Shown: one piece after another, positions 1 through 12,449 of the stretch
Layout: the number at the start of each line of letters is the position of its first letter
How positions within the stretch are numbered: the first letter of the stretch is position 1
Assembly: GCA_900660155.1 (NCBI GenBank)
Contig: CABFPE010000762.1
Span: 42,137-106,136 of the forward strand
Direction of reading: 5' to 3'
DNA length: 64,000 bases
Source of the DNA: Hofstenia miamia
Lineage: Eukaryota; Xenacoelomorpha; Acoela; Hofsteniidae
Notes under the pieces: model-generated
What the model was told of the DNA's origin: nothing
Database searches by the model: none
Seen by the model: the letters and a program-made list of their open reading frames with translations, nothing else
Position numbers and translations under genes: made by a program

Positions 1-860
1 TATATATATATGCGCTCTTGATACAAAATTTTGAAATGCATACACTGTTCGCTGTATGCAAAAAATCTATATAGGTGCTAAATACTAATCTTTAGGTAAA
101 AAAATTACGTATTTAACTAAAAGGCAAAATTTTAATTTTTTTAGGTCGATAAATCGTCTTAGTAATAGGCGAATAAGAAACGAGCTTGTTACTAAGCAAC
201 ATTTGATTGGCTAAGAGTAAATTAGGTTGACTACCGCTGCCACCGCGAATGTAGTGTGCACGTAATTTAATTGTTAAACAAACCTTTCCGCTGTTTACAG
301 TTAGTTTCAGTGGGCACTGAAAATGCAAACCGGTGGATGCGCGAATGCTCTAGTTGACACTTTGTGCAAAACCGGTGCGCTGCGCGAACGCACCCAATGT
401 ACAAGACCTAAATTTCTTGAAACTCTCTTTGCAGTTCTGAATGATTGTTTAAATAGAGATTTTATCGTTGGAGCCCGATTTCTTGTTTAAATTGAAGACC
501 ATCAATTCCCTAACTACAGCTTTTCGAAGCTCGAATACAGAAAACCTTGTTTCATGAAACAATATTTTGCTCAAAATTTTATTGTTACAATTTTGAGATG
601 ACATTATTATAATTTTTAACTCATTTGTAACATTCACTTTGCTGATTTACAATAAAATTTTCCAATTGGATGTTGAAGTACCACAGCTTTAATACCTACA
701 TTCAAAATCTCATCTTGAGCATCAGATGCAAATTATAAATGTGATTTAAATTTAGTATCTACATCATGTCAATTTCTATTATGTCTTAATCGTCAGTACA
801 TGCATATGAATAATTTACAAGGTATTTCTATTATAGGTCTTCTGAAATAATATCCAGTTT
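1..860. other. AT-rich stretch without recognised gene
   Basis: The window opens in a short (TA)n tract. The rest is AT-rich. The longest open frames (about 60-70 codons, minus strand) have no recognisable motif and look random. Confidence 0.5.
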
Positions 861-1085
861 TTGCAATGGCCACCAAGTTCTGCTGATCTTTCTCTAATCG
901 AAAAAGTGTGGCAGATATTGAAAAATGACGCTGAGAAGAAAAATCCGAAAAATATATCCGATTTAAAAGAAAAAATCCAAGAAAGTCAACACATTTTGAC
1001 ATCTGAAATGAAGTCCAACTTAATGAAATCAGTTTCAGTTCGTTTGAATGAAGTTATTTCTACAGGAGGAAAACAACTTAGTTTG
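861..1085 (+). pseudogene. Tc1/mariner transposase C-terminal fragment
   Basis: This is the tail of a DDE transposase of the Tc1/mariner superfamily, which cuts and pastes DNA at TA sites. The frame reads WPP, then SADLSLIEKVW, the usual block around the third catalytic acid (the E of LIEKVW). It continues into the helical tail NPKNISDLKEKIQES and ends near STGGKQLS, close to the normal GGxxxY end of the family. The first two catalytic Asp residues and the DNA-binding half are absent upstream, so only about 75 of roughly 340 residues remain. A (TA)n tract begins about 120 bases downstream. Family assignment is confident; the exact lineage is not. Confidence 0.75.
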
Positions 1086-1201
1086 ATGCTTTTTACTTAT
1101 AGTCCTTTAATATATCTTTAAAATCTTACCTTTCTTGAGTTGTTACGTTCAGTAGTTCAAAGATAATATGCCTTTTTTCTAGTCTCATTTTTTTTGCAGC
1201 C

Positions 1202-1204
<3 letters not shown>

Positions 1205-1233
<29 letters not shown>

Positions 1234-1272
1234 NGTAGTTTTCTGTATTACAGACTGCAATGATTTCATAAA

Positions 1273-1333
<61 letters not shown>
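1205..1333. repeat. (TA)n microsatellites with a single-base gap
   Basis: Two TA tracts (1205-1233 and 1276-1333, the second with one interruption) flank a single N at 1234. The N probably marks an unresolved repeat length. Confidence 0.9.
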
Positions 1334-1897
1334 CATTGTGAACTAAATTTGAAAAATCAATTATCCAAGAAAAAATGATGACATGACAATTTTTTCTGAA
1401 ACAACAATGTGTGTGAAAGTGCATATCCAATTTTTAGAAATATATATACAGTGTCAATCTTTATTTTGTGTAAAAACTATAAATGTATTTTCTTTTGAAA
1501 TTGTAGACATATGACACTTTTGACATTAAATGTTCTAAATCTTAAAATAGACAAATCAAATTGATATAATATAAAAATATTAATAACACAATTATAATTC
1601 GTTTATTTTGAATGCAATAGACACCGGTGGTATATCGCAAACATATCTGTATAGCTATATTTACTATTTGTATTGCTATATTTCGATATTTCCACAAACA
1701 TTTCTACTACATCTACATTCAAATTTTTAGCTCAAGTATGATTTTCATGATTAAAGACAAGGTCAGCAAGCACTAAATTAGTTAACAACAACAACACCAA
1801 CAACAACAGCATATATTTAAGTTATCATGTACATATACACGTATTAAGTTTACAAACTTATTAAGAACATAAATAATGCAACTTTCTTCATATGAGC
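1334..1897. other. AT-rich stretch without recognised gene
   Basis: No coding frame or clear repeat is seen apart from a short CAA-type run near 1788-1808. Confidence 0.5.
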
Positions 1898-2836
1898 TTA
1901 GTTATGTAAAATGTTTGTTTCTTGGTTAAGTTTATAAATTACATATAACTTAATAAATATTTTTACTTTTTGTTCTTGAGTTGCACATCTTATTCTATAA
2001 TTAGTCAGATAATTGATATTTTGTTGTGTAATCATGTTTTTCAACTTCTTAAACATTGTAAAGAATTTTTCACTTGTACTGTAATCCAGTTTGTTCCATA
2101 GTGATATTGAATAATTTAGGAATCCGTTCTTCACTACTTTTCTATTATACTTAGTTTTACCAAATGTAATTGTTCTTTGATTTAAATGATTAGAAATGTT
2201 CGATTTTCTTTTCCAAAATATCGATAAACATCTAATATTTTGAAGAGCTTCTAATGATCTTAGATGATATTTACACATTATTTCTTTTTTATTTTTGTTG
2301 CTAATTATGTTTATTCCCCATTTAAATATTTTCTCTAACTTCGATTTGCCTTTTTATTTAAGTTAGTTAATAAACAAGATGAGTACAAGAAATGGGATAA
2401 AACACGTGATCGAAAGAGTATTACCTTCCATTCTATTGGTATAAACTTTCCAATTTTTTGAATTGATCTTATACCATACGCCATTTTCTTTATGATGTTG
2501 TTTGCCTCGTCTTCAAAATTCAATTTATTATCAATTACTACTCCCAAATATTTCATTTTTGGTGATTCGTGAATGATGTTGTTACATATCTTAATACTTT
2601 CTAATGTTGAATCATTTCTTCTATTCTTAATTACCATAAATATGGTTTTTTCAATATTTAAGTTTAAACAAATTATTATTAAGGAATGATTGCAATTTTT
2701 CAACATTTTCCTTTAAATTTAAAATATCATTACAATAAATAAGAGTATCATCTGCAAATTGTACATGATTACTATTGTGCTGATCCATATCATTTTGTAG
2801 ATCATAGTTTTCTAAGCGAGACTGCTGTGATAACAA
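1898..2836 (-). pseudogene. LINE reverse transcriptase C-terminal fragment
   Basis: This is the 3' half of a non-LTR retrotransposon ORF2, read on the minus strand from 2836 to 1898. The first frame carries QFADDTLIY, the [F/Y]ADD catalytic motif C of reverse transcriptase. The next carries MKYLGVVIDNKLNFE, the conserved thumb-start block seen in Jockey/CR1-type LINEs. The last, from 2278, reads like the C-terminal connection region (KVVKNGFLNYSISLWNKL). The pieces lie in different frames, so at least two frameshifts separate them. The fingers, motifs A and B and the endonuclease are absent. A second copy of the same C-terminal type lies at 6.7-7.3 kb. The element is dead. Confidence 0.75.
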
Positions 2837-2839
2837 ATT

Positions 2840-4778
2840 GTTTCATATTTTAGCAAAAGTTTGAACTACACCAAAGAAATAGGACAAAATAATTTCATTA
2901 TTTCTGTTATTCGTATTTTTTAACTATGAAGTAATAAACTTTATGACTCCGTTATTATTCATTTTCATCATTAATAGGATATCTCACAAGAAAAGATATA
3001 GAGGGCTTTCTAGCAATGGTGATTTTAAAGCCTTTTTCAATTGCTCTTACGAATACAAAACACGCATATTATATATATTATATATAATAAAAACCTCAAT
3101 GGTAATTTAATTCCTCTATATTCATAAAGTTCCAGTATTAAGACAAACATGATGACCTACATTATAAAAATTGAGCAATTAATGAGTCTATTGTGTTGCG
3201 GTGTGAAAGCCTTAACCAAATGCAAAAACTACAAAAACGATTATAGATTTGCATGAATGGTTATGAACAAATCTAATGGAAATAGAGTGATGTTAAGTAT
3301 TTTCCAAAAAACCAAAACAAGAACGATATCGTATCAACGTCAAAATATTTTATCACCAGTGGACAGAAAAACTGAATGGTGCGGATCTTTAGAAAACAAC
3401 TTTAGAAAGAACTGTCTAAAAATTTCAATCATTTAAAAATTTCGATTGGACGAGTGTAAATGGTAGATTAGGTAATTCTTAAATACCGAATGTGCACTTT
3501 TCGATTATATGCAAACAGACTAATATCGACAAATTTGCACAGTCATAAATAAAATTCATACTTAGTGTAGTAGATAAATCATTCCGTTTCTTTATAAACT
3601 AAATTCTTTAGACTATACATTTCGTTCAGTACATGAAAATATATTCACACCATTACTAATTCAAACGTTTTTTTTCAAAAAAAATTCAGTGTCTGTCGAG
3701 TTATTGATTTTACCTAAAAGAAGAAGAAGAAGAATTTTTTTATTCAGTACAGTGCTTAAATTCAAAAAGTTGCTGTGAAATTGAGACAATATATGCTTGA
3801 TTAAATTTTCGGATTTATTTTTTCTATGTTTTGCAAGAATAGGTATGTAAATGATGTGGCTCATTTGTATGCTACCATAGATTGGTTGAAATTTGCTTTT
3901 ATAAATATATTTTAAAAAATGTTGAAATTCTATTTGAATTTTTCTCAAATGTCCATAAATCCTAAATATAAATCTAGTTAGATATTGAATAGGAATATTG
4001 TTAATTTTACTTTTCTCATTGGTGACCTAGAATTTGCAAGCAGTATGCGATAGATCGATATTATTGTACGCATTAGTTCAAAACTCGCAATGTTTATATT
4101 TTTGATAGCATCGTCTTTGAAGACGCAAAAGTATTTAAAGCACTATTTGTTTTTCATTAATAAGCTAAATGATATGGCAACTATTTACTCATCTTAACGC
4201 TTAATTTTAAATATATATTTAATTGGTAAAGGAGCGATTTATACATTCGTATGGTAAATTTATTAGCAATATACAATGGTATTTTCATCAAATTTATTTG
4301 CCTCACTTTCACAATTTTTTTATTTTTTATTACTTTCAAAGCATTTATTAAGTTAACAGTTAGCTATGGAATAAAAATTTTGCTATAAATACACTTCTTG
4401 AATGCCTACGTTCAGCACCAGGGGTTTCGATACTCTATTTATTATAATGATGAAGAATTCGTTTTACCTGAACAATTTTACAATCACTCATGGCCTCCTT
4501 TGTGTGTAGAATCGTTCTGTCTCACAAATGTGCTAATCGCACTTTTCGAGAAGGAATTTTCCGGCAAAAAACCTTTTACCAAAATTTGAGGCCAATTTCT
4601 CATTTTTATTTCTATACTAGGGCCGTTTCAAACTTTTAATTGATTTCAAGATCACAAAATTTATGACATTTTCGATCATATTCCAATAGGCAACTGCCAT
4701 CGAGTTAGGCCTGTCCTCGTCCACTAATGGCCGTCCACTTTTTACATATGAATTTTTGACTTCAAAGTTTGAATCAAA
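2840..4778. other. Stretch without recognised gene
   Basis: AT-rich DNA. Open frames at 3661-3948 (minus, 95 codons) and 4398-4589 (plus, 63 codons) have no motif I recognise and no splice or promoter context. Confidence 0.4.
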
Positions 4779-5215
4779 TATTGGTCCTACAACATTCAAA
4801 CTTTGTCAAGTTATAGTTCCACTCTTGATCTACATGAATCTGCAATAAAAAAGGGGGGTCTAGAATTTAATTTCTGAGATATGATAGCCCAAACATGGTC
4901 AACTTAGGGTAAAATAAATATTTTGGGGACAAAATTTTTTTTTGATTTTATTGCTTTAAACAACTGGAAATGGCTTAAAAACCATTTTGGTGAAATAAAA
5001 AAAAATTTTGGACAGCCATTTTTTTGATTTTCTCATAGTAAATTTTTTGAAATATTTTGGACTTTGCTGAGGGCCTAATATTGGTCCTATTGACTTGAAA
5101 CATATATTACTCGAAAGTTCTAGTCTTAATCTACATGAATCTGCAATAAAAAAGGGTGGTCCACGTTAGAAAGTTTTCAGTAATAACCTCTCAAAGATGT
5201 TCAACTCACTTAAAA
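4779..5215. repeat. Direct duplication, about 302-bp spacing
   Basis: Two blocks of about 133 bp (4779-4912 and 5081-5215) align along their length. Both start with TATTGGTCCTA and share the core CTACATGAATCTGCAATAAA followed by a G-rich run. The DNA between them is T- and A-rich. It may be part of an undescribed repeat family. Confidence 0.6.
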
Positions 5216-5394
5216 TTTTCAAAGGGGTACCTCAAGAAAAAATATAAGAAAATAAAGACAAGTTTAGCAGTCTTTATTTGGTTTATATGGCATATACATG
5301 TATATGTATAAATAGCATGTTGAAGCACTAATAGACCCCGGGTTCATTTTCTTTTTGTCAAAATAAACTTGAAATTTTTGAAATTTTTTTTGAA

Positions 5395-5585
5395 AAAAAG
5401 TGGACAGTAGTTAAGACAAAGTGGACGTATTTGACCAAAATTTTGAAAATTATCTCAGTAAATAATAATGCTATGACCAAATGATGTATGAGAAAAAGAC
5501 CTCCCGTCCACTTTTTCCGACCCGGCGTCCACTTTTTCTACAGACCCCATTTTTCAATGAAAAAGTGAACGGGGTCCGGGATAAT
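5395..5585. repeat. Cluster of GTCCACTTTTT motifs
   Basis: GTCCACTTTTT or its complement occurs near 5398 (reverse), 5503 and 5523, with a shortened form AAAGTGGACG near 5420 and a variant GAAAAAGTGAACGG near 5560. Another copy lies upstream at about 4733. Part of the cluster forms an inverted repeat (GACCCC...GGGGTC, about 5546-5578). No coding function is visible. Confidence 0.5.
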
Positions 5586-6689
5586 TCAAATATTGCTGTA
5601 ATCATGCAGAGACAAATTTGGGGCTATATACACTAACTAGTAGTATGCAGAGCAAAAATATATCAAATTTTCAAACATTCTTGAGATTAAAAAAAAATAT
5701 ATATATATATAGGCTTGGAGAAAATTTCTTTGTGAGTCAGTATGGATATGGACAGGCATATAATTTTATAAATTTGTTGTGTTAAGGATTAACATAATTA
5801 ATCTGGCGGATCTATTTGCACTTTACATATACTTATATAAGCATTAGTTAATGTTTAATCAATATTAAAATCATTCTGATATTTGTTTATCTTGATGTTT
5901 GCTATAGTCATCCATACTGGCAATTCGAAAAATACAGTTTCCATACACTTTGAAGAATTTTTATTTGACTCATGCATAGCAAGTTTAAATAATGGGAAGC
6001 AAATGATGTATCATTGCTTATAGGTCGAAACTATTGTGACATTCACTTGAGCTTTTGAATTGCCGAGAATAATCAGGTCCGAAATTTATTAAAATTGCCA
6101 TTTAATTAAGCGCTAGTGCCGTTCACAAATTCATCAAAACAAATTCAATGCAAAAAATGATTAAAATAAATAAATGATTTTACCTTCTCTTGGTAAATGA
6201 ATTTATGACATTCACTATCCCAACAAGACAATAAATGGAAGTGTTTGCTGCATTTTAGGAATTTCATATATAATTCTATAAAATTTAACTCCAAGTATTG
6301 GAGGCAATAGCAGTGGAGTTAGTTGGTTTCTGAGACACCGCAACCTAGAATACAAAATGGTTAAATTTTAGCAGGTGGCTTTTATTAACTGATAATAGAA
6401 GTTTACATAAAATTTCATACAAAATATTTGTGCAACTAGGTGGTATTGACCATCAGTAAGAAAAGTTATTCGTTATTCAGATAAATATTAACAATTAGAA
6501 ACTGGTAATTTACCTGAATACCGTCATCAAATATACAAACATACAAATACATACAAAATAATAGCACACCATATACAATAAATTTACAAGGCTAAGGATT
6601 AACTAAGTTATACGGATTTTATGAACGAGATGTTTTAAAGTCATTATTGTAGAATTTTTGTATCCTAACCATGCTTTACCAGAGGTATA
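5586..6689. other. Stretch without recognised gene
   Basis: AT-rich. A short AT tract lies near 5697-5711; nothing else could be identified. Confidence 0.4.
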
Positions 6690-7265
6690 CTTTTCCTTAG
6701 TGAAAATTTTAATGTGCTTCTTAAAGCTTGCAATTTTTCAATGTTCTTTATCTCTTTAGATAACGAGTTCCAAGTTTGCATAGCGTTATTAATGAATGAT
6801 TTCTTCACAACCTTTTTTGTTTACGTGTTTTATCTGGAATTCTACTTATAAATAAAAACAGGAATTAAAATAGTATTATAAGGTGGTAATTTCTTGCTGA
6901 GCTTAAAAAACGCTTACATCGTGCTCAATGTGATTAACTCTCTTGGGAACAGGATAGACATAGAAATAAACTGCGTAGTTGTGAAAAAAATTTTTTGATA
7001 CATTTAGGGCCAATTTTAATTCACTACCAAGTTTTCTACAAAAAACATCCATTAGATCAGTAAATAATATACATAAATGAATTGAAAAATTAAATTTTCG
7101 CAAAGTCTGGTAATTGCATGACTATCATTGACACTTCTTATACCTATAGACAATTTTCGGACTATTGCATTAATGTGTAATTCAAAATTTAGCTTAGAGT
7201 AAAAACTTACTCCTAAATACTACAGTTAAAACCTTAACAATACTGAGATTAAAAGTTATGCTGAA
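6690..7265 (-). pseudogene. LINE ORF2 C-terminal fragment
   Basis: Read on the minus strand, about 7230-7130 gives YLGV followed by KLNFELHIN and a stretch ending in IGIRS. This matches the thumb-start block of the LINE copy at 1.9-2.8 kb (YLGVVIDNKLNFE, AYGIRS). Further down, about 6820-6700 gives VVKKSFINNAMQTWNSL, again matching the C-terminal block of that copy (KVVKNGFLNYSISLWNKL). The frames are interrupted several times. It is an old remnant of the same LINE family. Confidence 0.6.
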
Positions 7266-8314
7266 ACATCGTAATTTGAAGTAGTTCACTGTAGCAAAAT
7301 CCTACTAAAACGAAAGAAATTTTTAGCATTAAGATATTAATGGATTAAAGTTATTTTGTAACAGGAAATTAAATACTTATTTCGCCCCACATGTTAGATT
7401 TGGAAGATAACTGCAACATTCAAGCCAAAAATTTATGCAAAACATTTTATTAACACAGATGGAACATCTTAGATAAACAATATTGCAGCCAACATATTTG
7501 TTGTTTTATTTGATAGCAATGGCTTTCTTATTTATCCGTTCCAAAGCACATGTAATTTTGATTGCACTTTTTTATTTAAATTGAGCCATGGCATACTAAA
7601 TATCCATGTACGTCGCAACAGAAAACTCCGCGAAAAATTTGATGGCCTAATCTTCCTCGCATCTAACAGGATGATATTTGTGCACACCGAGCGACGCAAT
7701 ATTGCAAAATTTAGCAAATATTTTGCTGTGCAATTTACATATATGTTCTGCTATATTTCAACGTTTTGGTAATAAAAAGTGTTGTGTAGCGTTCCTAAGA
7801 ACTGCATTGTACATAACATTGTTCTCTTGAATCAAGATCACAATTTGTTTCGAATATTTCCTATTGTTGACTTAAAATTTGAACTGTCATTTGAAATTCA
7901 ATTCATATTTTAAAACACATCACACAACATATTTCTCGAACAAATTATGTGAAAAACTTGGAGCAAGTATATTGGTTTTTAAATCATGTATTGCCCTTTC
8001 TGAAAATAAATGTTTGTTATTGAATTTTAAGCAATATACGAAATAATTGATTACGTAGCATCAGCTCTTAAATTATAGAGTATATTAAAACGTTTATATT
8101 ACTCCTCTTTTAGCTGAAGCAATATCAAATGGAAATAATTGGATTAAGCAATTGATAAATTAACATATTCGCTAAAAGAATAACTTAGTTTCATTTCAAA
8201 TTTGTTCCAATAGCTTGCTACAATCGAAACATTGGAAACCGATTTCCGATGTATATACATGCAGATGTCTGGATGGGGGTAAATTAAAAGAAAAAAAATT
8301 AGAGAAAGTATTAT
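7266..8314. other. Stretch without recognised gene
   Basis: AT-rich. Overlapping open frames near 7532-7772 on both strands show no motif. Confidence 0.4.
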
Positions 8315-9006
8315 TTAATTTGAAGCACTGAATTCTGTTAGATAACTAGATATTAATTTAACGCTACTCTCAGAAAATCCTAGCTTTTCTAATTTCATAT
8401 ATAAGGTATCTTGTGCATAATACATTTCATGCCAATTTTCTAGAGTCAGCGATACTTTTAGTTTTTCAACATCATGATTATTTTTTTCCCGAATTGTGGT
8501 CCATTTCCTAACAATTGAATTTACTAGTTTCATTTTTATAAAGCTAATAGAAGTAATGCAATGATCAGAGAACGGACATACAGTTTTAAAATGTGTAAGT
8601 TTTGGAAAATTTTTATCTGACACTATGAAGTAATCAATAAGCGTGCTACTTGTTGCCGTGCCCTTGACGGCGTAATTTTATTAACACTATTCAGATTGAC
8701 ATTGTACAAAATACGTTTAATTTTGTCTCGTTCTTTTTGGTCCAAATAATTAAAGTTGTAGTCTCCCATTAAAGCAATGTCTATTTTCAGAAACAATTCA
8801 TTTTCCAATTGTTCAATGAAATAATTCGAACATTTTTCGTGCGGAGAATAAGAAACATTTATCAGTTGTTTATATGTAGCATTTTTTAAATGACTTGATA
8901 TTTCTATCCATAAGCTTTCACATTTAGATACGTCGCTATACGCTATATCTTCGCGTAATTTAGGTTTGAAAATTTTCAGTATTAATAATGAGACCCTGGT
9001 CTTCAA
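8315..9006 (-). pseudogene. LINE endonuclease fragment joined to part of RT
   Basis: On the minus strand the first frame (9006-8623) reads as the APE-type endonuclease of a non-LTR retrotransposon. It has CESLWIEI, then INVSYSP, then MGDYNFN, the conserved GDxN metal-binding motif. The next frame (8623-8315) continues with CPFSDHCITSI, the conserved SDH motif, followed by the linker to RT. A frameshift near 8623 separates the two. The linker then runs straight into LEKLGFSESSVKLISSYL, which normally lies between RT motifs A and B, so an internal deletion of roughly 150-200 codons is inferred. The 5' end of the endonuclease and everything beyond the RT fragment are missing. Confidence 0.75.
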
Positions 9007-9264
9007 TGTGACAGACAGAGATACTAACCGCTATAAAAAATTTTCATACCTAATTTGTATATGCTCTCGTAAAAAATTTATCAGAGAAAATACATTGCAA
9101 TTCTCAAGTAAATGCATGTATCGAAATTTAAGCAATGTAAAACTTTTTAAAGTTGTCATCATCCAACAACACTCCTATTGATATTCTGATATATAATCAG
9201 GCTTCCCACTAATGACTATATTGCAATATTCCAATATTTGGGCAAACTAAGCAGCTTTTTTTAA

Positions 9265-9666
9265 GAGCCGTTACACCTCTCGACCAACCCATTTTTTCTA
9301 CCAGATGACAGATAATCTTAAATCGAAGTGTCAGTCAGTAAAAACTAAACCGTGTTGATAGGTTTTAAGGTATACATCTAAAACCCTCGAAACAATTTGA
9401 AATTCTAAAAAAAGTTAATTTTTCGAAAAGTTTCCCACATCTATAACACCCACTACAACGGACACATTAACCTTTTCTGCAGTTATACGACAATTCTACC
9501 ATAACTTCGGCTTGGATGAAAATTTTCAAAAATGAACTTCGTGCGACAGGTTTATTTTATATATTAATATTAGCCAATCAAATTGTTTAATTTAAGCGTC
9601 AGTTTGCGACGATTTGGTTTTTTTGGTTTCTGTCAAAAATGGGTTGTTCGAGAGGTGTAACGGCTC
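9265..9666. mobile_element. TTAA-flanked inverted-repeat element (MITE), 402 bp
   Basis: Terminal inverted repeats of about 32 bp begin GAGCCGTTACACCTCTCGA at the left and, reverse-complemented, the same at the right; they differ at one base within the first 30. Both ends are bounded by TTAA (9261-9264 and 9667-9670), the target duplication made by piggyBac and Kolobok elements. No transposase frame lies inside. The GAG start is less typical of piggyBac (usually CCC or CAC), so Kolobok is the likelier parent. That choice is inference. Confidence 0.75.
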
Positions 9667-10089
9667 TTAAAAGTATTTTTTCAAAAATACTTTTTTGATT
9701 TGAAATATATACAAAACGCTTCCTGGTTAATCGGTTAAACATAGTAAATGCCATATATTCACACGGTGTCACCAAAATCAGATACAAATTCGATCATTTA
9801 TTAAAATTTAAATAGACTCTAATCGATATATTTGGCCACCAAATTAATAGGATGGTTTTCAATTGGGTAGGCCGTGCATATTTAGTGCGTCATGATTGAC
9901 ACTATAATATTTATTTATTGAATGCACATTTGGTCAAACTATTAATATTGAAATTAAAACTAAGTAGGTACTCAATTTTAAACAAATTGTCGTAATCTTA
10001 TAAGAACTGTAATTTTTTTATCGAGTCACTCATGCTAAACTGCTAGCACCACTTAACGTGTTAATTAAAGGAGAATTATTAACGCTTCA

Positions 10090-12090
10090 TGGTCTACTCC
10101 ATAAATTACACACATAGATACCAGAAGAACTATCGCAAGAAGAAAAATCATCTAAAGCTGGTCAAACTTATGTTGAAGAAGAAATATTTCCTTGAAGTTC
10201 GGAACCGCAAGAATGAGGCTAATGCTCTATCTCGAAGAATCAGAAAATCATGCTTGATAATATTGCCAAAACGAAACATAAAGTGGGATCAAAACAATGG
10301 TGGAAGGCGGTCTCACCATGTGACTCCTCTCACGTGGATGTGACTTTGGACGTTGATGAAATTAACAAACATTACGCACAAATTTCCCATATTGATACAT
10401 ATATTGCACCGGTCCGTGATTACGTAGATGACAGTATTCCTCCTTATTTTACAATTCATGAAGTTTACCACAGCTTACGGAGAATAAAGAAAACTGCACC
10501 AGGAATCGAACAGATTCCATATTGGCTCATTCGACAGAATGCTCACAACCTAGCTGAGCCTTTGTGTCACATTTACAATTTGTGTTTGGTAAGAGGGTGT
10601 TTTCCGAATTCATTCAAAGTATCCAGAATCGTTCCTATTCCGAAACGCTCAAAAGTGAAGTCTGTTACTGACCTGAGACCTGTATCTGTAACGCCAATCC
10701 TGTCGAGGCACTTAGAGAGAATGATATATGACAAGTTCATCTCCAAAGCCTACAATGCCAGACTGAAGCGGAATCAATTCGGTTTCAGAAAGTCGTCAAC
10801 GACAGAGATGGCTCTCTTGCGCTTAATCAATCAAGCAAAGGATATGATTAAATCGAATGATTACGTCAGTGTAATTTCAATTGATCTCAGTAAAGCATTT
10901 GACCGAGTGCCGCGCGATCAGATGGTTAACTCTCTTCGCAAACTGAATATCTCGCCGTATGTTGTCAATCTAGTTTGCGACTTCCTTCTAGACAGGACAC
11001 AATTTGTTGACTTCAATGGGCGACATTCGCGACTTCTCAGCACAAACGCTGGTATACCCCAAGGCTCTATTCTGGGGCCAATCTTATTCAACTTATTATA
11101 TGATGATCTTGTTTTGAACGGAGATGATGTCTTTAGTAAAATACGCAGATGATGCTACAATCCTACTGGGTGGAACGCGTGGTCAAGACAGGGCCCAAGA
11201 AGTGCTTTGCGCTGTGAAAGACTGGTGTAATAACAACAACCTATCGATAAACGAAGAAAAAACGGTTGAAATGATTTTTTCTAAGGGTAGCTCTCTTTTG
11301 ACTACTACACAATACCTATCTGGCAAACTCTTTCGTGCCATTAAAATCCTTGGAGTGTACATTGATAATACCTTGTCATTTGATGAACATGTCTCAAGGC
11401 TTCTACGAAAATGCAGAAGCAAATTGTTCCTTCTAAATAAGTTAAAGGCACAAGGTTACTCCTTACGCGAGCTCAAGATACTTTACACTTCGTTGATATT
11501 GCCAAACATAACCTATTCGGTTTCAGTATGGGGAGGATGCAGGAAGTCATTACAGCAACTCATAGACAAACTACAGAGGAAGGCAATGCGACTGGGATAT
11601 ACGGATAACTTTGAATCTATTGAAACAATTGTGAGAAAGTCAGATGAAAAGCTGTTGAAGAGAATGTACTATGAGGACCATTTACTATCAGATCTAGTAC
11701 CTGGAAGAAGTGACTATGCCTCTACAAGTCTCCGGGAACGTTTACCAGCCCCTGAAAGAGATATTGATAGGAGATTTACGTTTATTTTTCCAAACAGATT
11801 CTTCAAGAAATACTAGCATTCGCGCTGTAACCTCCACTGTCTACCATATTCACACGTTACGAAATCATCAATCTAGAAATTTTCTCCGCTTCCTATTTGC
11901 ATTATCTACTTCCCAAGTCTCCAACCCTTACCAAAAACACCGACACGAAAGGAAGACAACACCAGAGCTATCACGTCCGTGAAATGCCGCAAATAACTCT
12001 TCAAGTGAAATGAATTTTTTTTATAGTTTATAAATTTAGTCAGTTTAATGTGTTTCATTCTGAAATAAAGATAATTTCAAATTTCTAACA
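10090..12090 (+). pseudogene. LINE ORF2: reverse transcriptase, 5'-truncated
   Basis: This is the best preserved LINE in the window. The main frame (10250-11152) carries the RT fingers and palm: DLRPVSVTPILSR, NQFGFRKSSTTEMAL, motif A at SVISIDLSKAFDRVP and motif B at GIPQGSILGP. One frameshift near 11124-11150 moves to the second frame (11124-11816), which has YADDATILL (catalytic motif C), LGVYIDNTLSFDEH and the C-terminal domain ending in NRFFKKY. Upstream, about 10089-10250 in another frame, there is a basic stretch typical of the region before RT. No endonuclease domain is present, so the copy is 5'-truncated, as usual after target-primed insertion. The 3' UTR reaches an AATAAA near 12064. 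The style is Jockey/CR1/L2-like; the clade is not certain. Confidence 0.85.
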
Positions 12091-12133
12091 GCAAACATCT
12101 TTACATTCCAATAATTATTCATATCAAAAAAAC

Positions 12134-12364
12134 GAGGAACTAACACTAAAAATAATTAGAGAAGGCATAGACACTCTCATTATTGGCACTTCAAAGTACT
12201 GTTCCGATAAAGCATTTCAGCTTTCGTTATGCAAGAAAATAAGAAGTTTTAAAACAATCCCAAAATTGAAAAATAAATTTAGCGGTCCATCAAAAATCCC
12301 CGCTTATTACTTAAAAACTGTACCCGATTTAATTGTTAATTGCTTATTCATGACTTTGTCTTAA
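12134..12364 (+). CDS. Hypothetical open frame, unknown
   Basis: An open frame of about 76 codons without a required Met ends in TAA at 12362. It includes IIREGIDTLIIGTSKYC and IPKLKNKFSGPSKIPAYY. The composition looks protein-like rather than random, but I recognise no family. It could be an exon or a scrap of a transposable element. It sits between a LINE 3' end and an oppositely oriented LTR-element fossil. Confidence 0.25.
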   Translation, partial: EELTLKIIREGIDTLIIGTSKYCSDKAFQLSLCKKIRSFKTIPKLKNKFSGPSKIPAYYLKTVPDLIVNCLFMTLS

Positions 12365-12449
12365 GTTGATTGCGAATCTAGATAACCGAGAGCTTTGATT
12401 GAACAATTCTTGTGAAGCAGTTGCACAAGCTGGCTTTCACCCATAAAAA

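Noticed and set aside
11183-11422. 79-codon minus frame
   Set aside because: Antisense of the LINE RT motif C region.
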